DNA of 64,000 bases. Source: Chrysemys picta bellii. Lineage: Eukaryota > Chordata > Testudines > Emydidae. The notes below the pieces were generated by a model. It was not told the DNA's origin. It saw nothing but the letters and a program-made list of their open reading frames with translations, and made no database searches. Below, in pieces: positions 20,937-31,094 of the stretch. Both the position numbers and the translations under genes were made by a program. The stretch is from NCBI RefSeq assembly GCF_011386835.1, contig NC_088800.1, positions 806,001 through 870,000 on the forward strand, given 5' to 3'. Each line of letters begins with the position of its first letter. The first letter of the stretch is position 1.

Positions 20937-23900
20937 ATGCTGCACAGACTCCTGCTGGGTGGCCTCCTCTGCACCACGCTGCCTACCAGCTTCCTCGGCA
21001 CAGGTAGGGCACCCCCTGAGCTCCCCAACCCCCTCGGCATGGAAACAGTGCCCTCAGCTCCCTAATCCCCTCGGCACAGGTAGGGCACCCCTTCATTCCC
21101 CAACCCCCTCGGCACAGGTAGGGCACCCCTTGGCTCCCCAACCCCCTTGGCATGGGAACAGTGCCCTCAGCTCCCTAATCCCCTCGGCACAGGTAGGGCA
21201 CCCCTTGGTTCCCCAACCCCCTCGGCACAGGTAGGGCACCCCTTAGCTCCCCAACCCCCTTGGCATGGGAACAGTGCCCTCAGCTCCCCAACCCCCTCGG
21301 CACAGGTAGGGCACCCCTTGGTTTCCCAACCCCCTCGGCACAGGTAGGGCACCCCTTGGCTCCCCAACCCCCTTGGCATGGGAACAGTGCCCTCAGCTCC
21401 CCAACCCCCTCGGCACAGGTAGGGCACCCCTTGGTTCCCCAACCCCCTGGGCACAGGTAGGGCACCCCTTGGGTCCCCAACCCCCTTGGTATGGGAACAG
21501 TGCCCTCAGCTCCCCAACCCCCTCGGCACAGGTAGGGCACCCCTTGGTTCCCCAACCCCCTGGGCACAGGTAGGGCACCCCTTGGGTCCCCAACCCCCTT
21601 GGTATGGGAACAGTGCCCTCAGCTCCCCAACCCCCTCGGCACAGGTAGGGCACCCCTTGGTTCCCCAACCCCCTCAGCATGGGAACAGTGCCCTCAGCTC
21701 CCCAACCCCCTTGGCACGGGTAGGGCACCCCCATGGCTCCACAACCCCCTTGGCATGGGCACATTGCCCCCTCAGTTCCCCAGCCCCCTCGGCACGGGTG
21801 GGGCACCCCCTCAGCTCCCCAACCCCCTCGGCACAGGTAGAGCACCCCTTGGTTCCCCAACCCCCTCGGCACAGGTGGGGCACCCCCTGAGCTCCCAACC
21901 CCCTCGGCATGGACAGAGTGCCCTCAGCTCCCCAACCCCCTTGGCATGGGCACATTGCCCCTTCAGCTCCCCAGCCCCCTCAGCACAGGTAGGGCACCCC
22001 CATGGCTCCCCAACCCCCTTGGCATGGGAACAGTGCCCTCAGCTCCCCAACCCCCTTGGCACGGGTAGGGCACCCCTTGGTTCCCCAACCCCCTTGGCAT
22101 GGGCACATTGCCCCCTCAGCTCCCCAGCCCCCTCGGCACAGACGCGGCACCCTGGTCAGCTCCCCAAACTGCTCTGACTCCAGCCCTGCTACCGAAGAAG
22201 TGGGCTGTAGCCCACGAAAGCTTATGCTCTAATAAATTTGTTAGTCTCTAAGGTGCCACAAGTACTCCTGTTCCTCCCTGCTACGTCTCTGCTGCAGCAC
22301 AGCGCTATTCACACTGCTCATTCCCAGGGCGAGTGTGCGTCTGGCCCCAAGGGGTTGGTGCAGGCCGGGGCACTGCCCTGGGGTCTCTCCTGTAGGCGTG
22401 TCGGAGCGTGTCCAGGGGTGGTGCACTGTTCCGTGGGGTGTGGCAGGGCTGGGGACTGTGCTCAGCTGGGTGTGAGCCTGGGCCACATTTCTCCTGCTGC
22501 ACGGCTGTCCTCAACACGCTTCTCCAGCCTGCTCACAGATTACCATAGGACACCGCCCCGCCCCCTCCACGTGGGCAGTCTCCTTTGCCCCCCGCCAAAC
22601 CCTCATCACTGGGGAGAGCGCTGACAGTGGCACCAGCTGTCCTTGCTTCTAGGCCCTTTGTGGTCAGCGTATCGGGCGGGCACCCTGCCAGCATTGCCAC
22701 TCTGCATGCCAGCCGTGCTGGGGGTGCAGCGCCAGGGCAGGGCACTGTGAGATGGAGCCAGCCTGGTTTGGTGCTTCGGGCCCTTGGACACCCCTGCTGT
22801 GCTGGGCAATCGGGGTCACAGCCCGTGGGGTGAGCACCCTGCCCTACCACGGCCAACACTAGGGTGCCCACAAGAAGCCACCGACCGGCCCCCTTGGCTC
22901 ATGAGCCTGAAGAAAACCCCTCTAGCCAGTGTACATGGGCGAGAAGTTGCCCCGGCTTGCGCAGCCCAGAGCCTGAGGGCCACGGGGTGGGGTCCCTGTG
23001 CATGGTGGGTCCCAGGCTAGGTCGGATCGTGGGACAGGACTCAGTGAGCTGCCCAGGCCAAGCCCGGCTCGGAGCCCAGCTGTAGCCACTTCCTGGCCAT
23101 CCCCTGGAGGAGCTCCGGGCACCCAGGAGGGCTCTCCCCAGCCCATCCCCCCAGAGCCCTGGGAAGCTTCAGCCAGTCAGAGCAGGGTTCTCCTATTGGT
23201 GGTGTTGAGGATGAGGTCACCCTGGGGTCCCCTGGGGCTGGGCTGGCCCTGTTCAGTGTCTCGCCTCCCACAAAGGTCTATGAGCATGGGCCTTCCCCAC
23301 CTGAGCTAAGTGGGGGGTGGGAGGGACTCCATCAGCTGGTAGCAGTTGTAGGCTGTTCTCTGCTGTGACTGTGCAGTAGGCCAAACTCTTGTACTTGGCT
23401 CATGTTCTAAATAGTCTCTTTGGCTGCGACTTCCCCTTGCAGCCTCAGCCCGTAACCTGCAGCTCTGCGAGGGATATCCCAGCCCTGATGGGCGCTACCA
23501 CTCCGGCTTCTACTGCCCACGCCTCACTGACCCCCCTGCACACAGGTACTGCTGCCGCCATGGAGACCACGCCCTCAAATCCTGCTGCCCCCAGATGGAG
23601 TTTGAGAGCCTGAGGAGGGTCAATCTGTCCAACATGCCCACCCCAGCCAGACTCAGGTAAGCAGCAGTGCCTGGTCTGGGCCTGCACTTGGGGGAGGGGA
23701 GGGACGGCTTCAGGTTCTAAAGCCAGCCATGTGCACACCCCCTTCTGGAGCAGCAAGCCCGGCATGACTCGTGGCCCTGCACCACGCACAGGGCAGCATG
23801 AGCACAGAACACTGCATGTGGACTGGGGCTCTCGGGAACGGCAGAGCAGCACGCCCCACGAGCTGGTCTGACATGAGTCAGAGAAGCCCCAGATAGACGT

Positions 23901-26900
23901 GCTGTGACAGGCACGAAGCTGCATCGACACTATATAAATCCCTGTTACGCCCACACCTGGAATACTGCGTGCAGGTCTGGACAGATACATTAGAATTGGA
24001 AAAGGTTCAAAGAAGGGCAACAACAATGATTAGGAGAATGGAACAGCTTCTGTACGAGGAGAGATTGAAAAGACTGGGATTATTCGGCTTGGAAAAGAGA
24101 CGACTAAGGGGGGATCTGATAGAGGTCTGTAAAATCATGACTGGTGTGGAGAAAGTAAACAAGGAAGTGTTATTTACTCCTTCTCATAACACAAGAACTA
24201 GGGGTCACCCATTAAATTAATAGGCAGCAGGTTTAAAACAAACAAAAGGAAGTATTTCTTCACACAACGCACAGTCAGCCTGTGGAACTCCTTGCCAGGG
24301 ACGTTGTGAAGGCCAAGACTATATAACAGGGTCCAAAAAAGAACTAGAGAAGTTCCTGCAGGACCTTATGGCTATTCCATCAATGGCTATTAGCCAAGAC
24401 AGTCAGGGATGCACCCCGTACTCTGGATGTCCCTAAACCTCTGACAGCCCGAAGCTGGGGCTAGATGGATCATAGAATATCAGGGTTGGAAGGGACCTCA
24501 GGAGGTGTCTAGTCCAACCCCCTACTCAAAGCAGGACCAACCCCAACTAAATCATCCCAGCCAGGGCTTTGTCAAGCCGGGCCTTAAAAACCTCCAAGGA
24601 AGGAGACTCCACCACCTCCCTAGGTAACGCATTCCAGTGCTTCACCACCCTCCTAGTGAACAAGTGTTTCCTAATATCCAACCTAAACCTCCCCCACTGC
24701 AACTTGAGACCATTACTCCTTGTTCTGTCATCTGCCACCACTGAGAACAGTCTAGATCCATCCTCTTTGGAACCCCCTTTCAGGTAGTTGAAAGCAGCTA
24801 TCAAATCCCCCCTCATTCTTCTCTTCTGCAGACTAAACAATCCCAGTTCCCTCAGCCTCTCCTCATAAGTCATGTGCTCCAGCCCCCTAATCATTTTTGT
24901 TGCCCTCTGCTGGACTCTTTCCAATTTTTCCACATCCTCCTTGTAGTGTGGGGCCCAAAACTGGACACAGTACTCCAGATGAGGCCACACCAATGTCCAA
25001 TAGAGGGGAACGATCACGTCCCTCGATCTGCTGGCAATGCCCCGACTTATACAGCCCAGAATGCCGTTAGCCTTCTTGGCAACAAGGGCACACTGTCGAC
25101 TCATATCCAGCTTCTCGTCCACTGTGACCCCTAGGTCCTTTTCTGCAGAACTGCTGCCTAGCCACTCGGTCCCTAGTCTGTAGCAGTGCATGGGATTCTT
25201 CCGTCCTAAGTGCAGGACTCTGCACTTGTCCTTGTTGAACCTCATTAGGTTTCTTTTGGCCCAATCCTCTAATTTGTCTAGGTCCCTGTGTATCCTGTCC
25301 CTACCCTCCAGCGTATCTACCACTCCTCCCAGTTTAGTGTCATCTGCAAACTTGCTGAGAGTGCAGTCCACACCATCCTCCAGATCATTAATGAAGATAT
25401 TGAACAAAACCGGCCCCAGGACCGACCCCTGGGGCACTCCACTTGAAACCAGCTGCCAACTAGACATGGAGCCATTGATCACTACCCGTTGAGCCCGACG
25501 ATCTAGCCAGCTTTCTATCCACCTTATAGTCCATTCATCCAGCCCATACTTCTTTAACTTGCTGGCAAGACTACTGTGGGAGACCGTATCAAAAGCTTTG
25601 CTAAAGTCAAGGAATAACACATCCACTGCTTTCCCCTCATCCACAGACCCAGTTATCTCCTCATAGAAGGCAATTAGGTTAGTCAGGCATGACTTGCCCT
25701 TGGAGAATCCATGCTGACTGTTCCTGATCACTTTCCTCTCCTCTAAGTGCTTCAGAATTGATTCCTTGAGGACCTGCTCCATGATTTTTCCAGGGACTGA
25801 GGTGAGGTTGACTGGCCTGTAGTTCCCCGGATCCTCCTCCTTCCCTTTTTAAAAGATGGGCACTACATTAGCCTTTTTCCAGTCATCCGGGACCTCCCCC
25901 GATCGCCATGAGTTTTCAAAGATAATGGCCAATGGCGCTGCAATCACATCCACCAACTCCTTTAGCACCCTTGGATGCAGCGCATCCGGCCCCATGGACT
26001 TGTGCTCATCCAGTTTTTCTAAATAGTCCCGAACCACTTCTTTCTCCACAGAGGGCTGGTCACCTTCTCCCCATACTGTGCTGCCCAGTGCAGCAGTCTG
26101 GGCTCTGACCTTGTTCGTGAAGACAGAGGCAAAAAAATCATCGAGTACATTAGCTTTTTCCACATCCTCTGTTACTAGGTTGCCTCCCTCATTCAGTAAG
26201 GGGCCCACACTTTCCTTGACTTTCTTCTTGTTGCTAACATACCTGAAGAAACCCTTCTTGTTACTCTTAACATCTCTTGCTAGCTGCAACTCCAAGTGTG
26301 ATTTGGCCTTCCTGATTTCACTCCTGCATGCCTGAGCTATATTTTTATACTCCTCCTTAGTCATTTGTCCAATCTTCCACTTCTTGTAAGCTTCTTTTTT
26401 GCGTTTAAGATCAGCAAGGATTTCACTGTTTAGCCAAGCTGGTCGCCTGCCATATTTACTGTTCTTTCTACACATCGGGATGGTTTTTTCCTGCGACCTC
26501 AATAAGGATTCTTTAAAATACAGCCAGCTCTCCTGGACTCCTTTCCCCCTCATGTTATTCTCCCAGGGGATCCTGCCCATCTGTTCCCTGAGGGAGTCAA
26601 AGTCTGCTTTTCTGAAGTCCAGAGTCCGTATTCTGCTGCTCTCCTTTCTTCCTTGTGTCAGGACCCTGAACTTGACCATCTCATGGTCACTGCCTCCCAG
26701 GTTCCCATCCACTTTTGCTTCCCCTACTAATTCTTCCCGGTTTGTGAGCAGCAGGTCTAGAAGAGCTCTGTGCCTAGTTGGTTCCTCCAGCACTTGCACC
26801 AGGAAATTGTCCCCTCCACTTTCCAAAAACTTCCTGGATTGTCTGTGCACCGCTGTATTGCTCTCCCAGCAGATATCAGGGTGATTAAAGTCTCCCATGA

Positions 26901-28809
26901 GAACCAGGGTCTGCGATCTAGCAACTTCTGCTAGTTGCCGGAAGAAAGCCTCGTCCACCTCATCCCCCTGGTCTGGTGGTCTATAGCAGACTCCCACAAC
27001 AACATCACCCTTGTTGCTCACACTTCTCAACTTAATCCAGAGACTCTCAGGTTTTTCTGCAGTTTCATACCGGAGCTCTGAGCAGTCATATTCCTCTCTT
27101 ACATACAACGCAACTCCCCCACATTTTCTGCCCTGCCTGTCCTTCCTGAACAGTTTATATCCATCCATGACAGTACTCCAGTCATGTGAGTTATCCCACC
27201 AAGTCTCTGTTATTCCAATCACATCATAGTTCCCTGACTGTGCCAGGACTTCCAGTTCTCCCTGCTTGTTTCCCAGGCTTCTTGCATTTGTGTATAGACA
27301 CTTAAGATAACTCGCTGATTCTCCCGCTTTCTCAGTCTGAGACAGGAGTCCTCCCGTCTTGTGCTCTCCTGCTCGTGCTTCCTCCCGGTATCCCATTTCT
27401 CCACTTACCTCAGGGCTTTGGTCTCCTTCCCCCGGTGAACCTAGTTTAAAGCCCTCCTCACTAGGTTAGCCAGCCTGCTGGCGAAGATGCTCTTCCCTCT
27501 CTTCGTTAGGTGGAGCCCGTCTCTGCCTAGCACTCCTCCTTCTTGAAACACCATCCCATGGTCGAAGAATCCAAAGCCTTCTCTCCAACACCAGGGGATG
27601 GATCACTTGGTACCTGCCCTGTTCTGTTCATTCCCTCTGAAGCATCTGGCGTCGGCCACTGCCGGAAGATACTGGGCTCGATGGATCATTGGCCTGACCC
27701 AGTGTGGCTGTTCTTATGTTGTAAAGGACAATCATGCCTCTCTAATCCACTCAAGTGGCCAGAGCTCGTTAACGGGCATTAGCGACTCATGCCCAGCCCA
27801 GTTTTCCAGCAGCAGCTGCAAAGCAGCGACTCTCCATTTGCAAGGTGTCCATGAGTAGCGCCTCCGCTGAGCACCATGGTCCATACATTTCCCTAGCAGC
27901 ACCGGGCTCCCCAGGAGTGGGACGACGCCCCCTGGCATCGAGCTGGGGAAGATATTCAAGTAGGACAGGGCTGCCTGGGCGCACCCAATAGTGCCCAGTG
28001 GGGGACACCGCCTGGCAGCTGGGTTCCCCCGGGACAGTGGAACCACCCCGTTGTAGCAGTATTGTGCCCAGTGTAACACAGCTGTTGCCTTGTACCTTCC
28101 CCTCAGGAACCCACTGCCCCTGCTGGCTGTGGGGCTCTACGGCCTCCTCATCCTCACGCTCATGAGCCTCGACTTCCTGCACTTCTGCAGACTCAACCAG
28201 CGCCGCTTCTACAGCCTCTTGAGCAGCAGTCGCCTGGGCAAGCGCCTGGCCAGCTCCTTCCCACGGCCCGGCCCGGCGCGAGGAGGGACCCAGCGGCAGG
28301 AGCTGCCCACGGCCCAGTCCGGAGATGCCCACGGCCCGGCCCGGAGCTGCCCACGGCCCGGCCCAGCACAAGGAGGGACCCAGCAGCAGGAGCTGCCCAC
28401 GGCCCAGCCTGGAGCTGCCCACGGCCTGGCCCGGAGCTGCCCACGGCCCGGCCCGGCGCGAGGAGGGACCCAGCAGCAGGAGCTGCCCACGGCCCAGCCT
28501 GGAGCTGCCCACGGCCCGGCCCGGAGCTGCCCACGGCCTGGCCCGGAGCTGCCCACGGCCCGGCCCGGCGCGAGGAGGGACCCAGCAGCAGGAGCTGCCC
28601 ACGGCCCGGCCCGGAGCTGCCCACGGCCTGGCCCGGCGCGAGGAGGGACCCAGCAGCAGGAGCTGCCCACGGCCCAGCCTGGAGCTGCCCATGGCCTGGC
28701 TCGGAGCTGCCCACGGCCCGGCCCGGCGCGAGGAGGGACCCAGCGGCAGGAGCTGCCCACGGCCCAGACCAGCCAGGACAGCAAGTGTGAAGAGCCGGGA
28801 CCGCAGTGA
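20937..28809 (+). CDS. SHISAL1-like single-pass membrane protein (3 exons, 327 aa)
   Basis: Exons 20937-21003, 23443-23656 and 28107-28809 (stop TGA 28807) join in phase. Residues 1-22 form a signal peptide ([20 protein letters not shown]). The ectodomain has six Cys (31, 47, 59, 60, 70, 71) in the pattern C-x15-C-x11-CC-x9-CC, with [12 protein letters not shown] and an N-glycosylation site at N83. A membrane segment spans about 98-120 ([20 protein letters not shown]). A basic cytoplasmic stretch and a Pro/Gly/Gln-rich repeat tail follow. The cysteine pattern, the VNLSN motif and the YG..L.L..LDFL membrane segment match shisa-like 1 (SHISAL1, about 199 aa), a family related to Shisa regulators of Wnt/FGF receptors and AMPA receptors; a trafficking role here is inference. 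The tail is far longer than in SHISAL1. I do not know a mammalian gene at this position. GATAAA at 28896 may serve for polyadenylation. Confidence 0.8.
21004..22165 (+). repeat. 113-bp higher-order minisatellite that copies the SHISAL1-like exon 1 splice donor
   Basis: Monomers of about 37-38 bp are grouped in threes, giving an exact 113-bp higher-order period (units at 21147, 21260, 21373, 21486, 21599). Two of three monomers contain CCTCGGCACAG|GTAGGGCACC, identical to the real exon 1/intron junction at 21003/21004; the third has GGCATGGGAACAGTGCC instead. The 3' end of the array is more diverged. About 17 donor-like copies exist. Confidence 0.95.
22192..22275 (+). mobile_element. Penelope-like retroelement 3' tail with hammerhead-like motif
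   Basis: A dispersed reptile repeat ending TTAGTCTCTAAGGTGCCACA, related to the copies at 6600-6767. Positions 22192-22229 read CCGAAGA, a 7-bp stem GTGGGCT/AGCCCAC with a 2-nt loop, GAAA, a 2-bp stem GC/GC around TTAT, then TC. This matches the minimal hammerhead layout known from Penelope-like elements except for U-to-C in CUGANGA and one extra A before the stem. Confidence 0.65.
22276..23442 (+). other. SHISAL1-like intron 1, unique part
   Basis: GC-rich sequence after the minisatellite, up to the acceptor TTCCCCTTGCAG at 23442. I see no exon or recognisable repeat. Confidence 0.5.
23918..27722 (+). mobile_element. CR1 LINE 3' fragment, split by a nested antisense CR1
   Basis: Two pieces, 23918-24472 and 27597-27722, read as one continuous plus-strand CR1. 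The first covers the end of ORF2 ([20 protein letters not shown]); the second covers the 3' UTR ending GGCTGTTCTTATGTT. The copy of GATGGATCA at each side of the break (24464-24472, 27597-27605) looks like a target duplication made when the second element landed. Confidence 0.88.
24473..27596 (-). mobile_element. Near full-length CR1 ORF2, one in-frame stop
   Basis: On the minus strand ORF2 runs from about 27396 to 24547, roughly 950 codons. The N-terminal endonuclease is visible ([57 protein letters not shown]). The reverse transcriptase follows ([59 protein letters not shown]). The two open halves are in the same frame and are separated by a TAA at 25846-25848, where the copy at 145-1912 has a lysine codon, plus a short stretch before the next ATG. 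The 3' end carries ATTCTATG. ORF1 is not visible. This is the youngest-looking transposon of the window. Confidence 0.93.
27723..28106 (+). other. SHISAL1-like intron 2, final part
   Basis: Unique-looking sequence up to the acceptor CTTCCCCTCAG at 28106. Nothing else recognised. Confidence 0.5.
28262..28770 (+). repeat. Coding minisatellite, 90-bp unit, in SHISAL1-like exon 3
   Basis: GAGGAGGGACCCAGC recurs at about 28281, 28371, 28461, 28573, 28641 and 28731: spacings 90, 90, 112, 68 and 90. In the main frame the unit encodes [18 protein letters not shown] followed by a short Arg/Pro stretch. The 112 and 68 spacings are out of frame individually but sum to 180, so one unit is read in a shifted frame and the frame is then restored. 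The minus strand is also open throughout, a property of the repeat rather than a second gene. Confidence 0.92.
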
Positions 28810-29321
28810 CTGCGGGGTGACGCTTGGGGCAGAGGGCGTGTCGGCTGTAGGTATTACAGAGACACTGTTAGCAGAGCCTGTCGCGCTGCCACTGCGATAA
28901 AGCGAGCCCACGCCTCAGCCTCGCACGGTTTGGCCTGGCCTGGCCCTTATAAAGTGCCTAAGCTGCTTGACAGGCCAAGCCCTGTCCCCGAGTGCTCTGT
29001 CTGGGATGTGACCTCTGGGGAGAGAGGAACCCTGCGGTGTGTGTAGGGGGTGGAGCCACATGATGACACAAGCGGGGCAGGGCTGGGGTCTCCTGGCCCT
29101 TGCCCTCTTCATCTGTGCTCAGGGTCCCTGGGGCTGCCTGCAGCTCCTCATTCACAGCTGGTCACACTCGTCAGTTCCCTTTTATTGCTGGTTGTGCCTC
29201 GATCCCCACCCTGGGCACCGAGGGCTGCGGGCGGGGTCCTTGCTCCTCCGTGGCCAGCCCAGCTGCTGCGCACCTGTTCAAGGGAGCATGGGAGGGTTCA
29301 CAGGGTTATGTGCGATAGGCA

Positions 29322-29612
29322 TCAGCATGGGTGTGTGTGTGTGTGGAGTGCACGTGTGGGGTGTGGACATGTGGGGTGTGTGCGTGTGTGGGGTGTGCAC
29401 GTGTGGGTGTGTGCGTGGGTGTGTGGGGTGTGCTCCTGTGGGGTGTGCACATGTGGGTGTGAGGGGTGTGGACACGTGTCGGTGTGAGGGGATGTGTGGG
29501 CTGTGGGGCATGGACGTGTAGAGGTGTGTGCGCATGGGTATATGTATGTATTTGGGTGTGGGTGTGCATGTGGAGGGATGTGGACATGTGCGGGTGTGCG
29601 CGTGTACACTCC
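29322..29612. repeat. GT-rich imperfect microsatellite
   Basis: About 290 bp of GTGTGTG interrupted by GTGGGGTGTGGACATGTGG-type units. Alternating purine/pyrimidine tracts of this kind favour Z-DNA. Confidence 0.92.
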
Positions 29613-29856
29613 TGCATTGCCTGAGTGAATGCTCACTGCACAGCTGTGGGTGTGGCCCTCCCCTCTTTGGCACCATCCCACCTGGTCACCTCTGCAGCGT
29701 CTGCTCCTGATCCCAGCTGCTGGGTCTGTGGCGAACGGGCTGCAGGTCTGGCTGCCGCCAAGTTGTGCAACTTGGGGACTTAGCCACATGGCAAATTGGA
29801 ACTGGAGCCTGATATCTGCCCCGGGTCCAGCCAACCAGCGCCACCCGCCTGAGCCC

Positions 29857-30647
29857 CAGGGTTGCCAGGCATCCAGATTTCAGCCAGAACGCCCGGTCAA
29901 AAACGGACCCTGGCAGCTCCGGTTGGCACCACCAACTGGGCCATTAAAAGTCCAGGCAGTGGCGCAGTGGGGACCCGGGGCTAAGGCAGGCTCCCTGCCT
30001 GCTCTAGCTCCGCACAGCTCCCGGAAGTGGCCCACACCCTGCAGACCCTAGACATGTGGGCATGGGCGCCAGGGAGGCTACGTGTGCGGCCCCCGCCCCG
30101 AGGGCCAAGTCCACAGCTCCCATTGGCCAGGAACCGTGACCAATGGGAGCTGCGGGGGCAGTGGCTGCGGGCACGAGGGCAGCGCGCGGTGCCTCCCTGG
30201 CCGCCCATGCCAATGCGTCTAGGGTCTGCAGGGTCTGGCGGCCGTTTCCCACGATCCACAGTAAGCACCACCAGGACCCTGCACCCCCAACCCCCGCCCA
30301 GCCCTGAGCCCCCTCCTATACCCCAAACTCCTCATCCTTGGCCCCACCCCACAGCCCACCCCCCCAGCCAGAGCCCGCATCCCCACAACACCCTGCCCCA
30401 GCCCCCTCCTGCACCCAAAACCTCTCATCCCCGGCCCCACCCAGAGCCCGCACCCCCAGCCGGAGCCCGCATCCCCCCGCCACCATCACCCCAAGCCCCT
30501 GCCTCAGCCCAGTGAAACTGAGTGAGGGTGGGGGAGAGCGACAGCGGGAGGGTGGACGGAGCGAGTGCCGGTGGAGACTCGGAGAGGGGGCAGGGCCTTG
30601 GCGGAGGGGTGTTCGGTTTTGTGCAATTAAAAAGTTGGCAACCCTAG
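29857..30647 (+). mobile_element. Non-autonomous DNA transposon, CAGGGTTGCCA family
   Basis: The left end CAGGGTTGCCAGG and right end TTGGCAACCCTAG form terminal inverted repeats, and TGAGCCC flanks both sides (29850-29856, 30648-30654), close to an 8-bp hAT target duplication. The centre contains a large imperfect palindrome (CCCTGCAGACCCTAGAC near 30037 against GTCTAGGGTCTGCAGGG near 30218). No transposase frame is seen. A reverse copy lies at about 60680-61456. Confidence 0.72.
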
Positions 30648-30899
30648 TGAGCCCTGCAGCGACTCCTGCTGATTTCCCATCATCCCCCTGGGCACCTCCC
30701 TGGGGCACAGCTGCCCGCAGGAGCCCAACTAGCTTCCTTGGCTGGGGGCCCAGAAACCCCTTCAGCTCCGCGTTGGGTGGAGGGCCTGCACGCTCGGCTC
30801 CCCCTGCTGTGCAGCGGCGGCCCGGCCCCTGGACAGGCACGTGGTCATCGTTAGGTTCCAGAGTCAACGGGCGGTGCCGCGCGGGGCGGGGTTCCAGAC

Positions 30900-31094
30900 C
30901 CCGCAGGTTAAGCCCCGCCCCAGCCCTGTGCCCATCACGTGATTCCGGCCTCCGCGCCAGCGGCGTCCTAGCGAGGCCGACTGGGGGCGCTGGCAGATGG
31001 CGTCATTGCGCCGCGCGGGGCGGGGCTGGGGTGAGCGGGGGGCGGGGCGAATCGCTGCGTGGAAGGAGCGGCCGATTCGGCGTTTGGACTCAGC
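30900..31094 (+). promoter_or_regulatory. UNC45A: UNC45A promoter region
   Basis: A CpG-rich, TATA-less stretch directly upstream of the UNC45A start. It contains a palindromic E-box TCACGTGA at 30935-30942 and several GGGGCGGGG GC boxes (for example near 31018 and 31041). TSS not determinable. Confidence 0.6.

Noticed and set aside
21004..22165. CRISPR-like regular array
   Set aside because: Repeats are contiguous monomers without unique spacers, in a vertebrate intron.
27787..28911. 374-residue open frame on the minus strand
   Set aside because: It is the reverse of the coding minisatellite in the SHISAL1-like last exon; the repeat has no stops in any frame, and no independent splice or start signals exist.
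29322..29612. Coding or RNA gene in the GT-rich tract
   Set aside because: The open frames are simple translations of the microsatellite.
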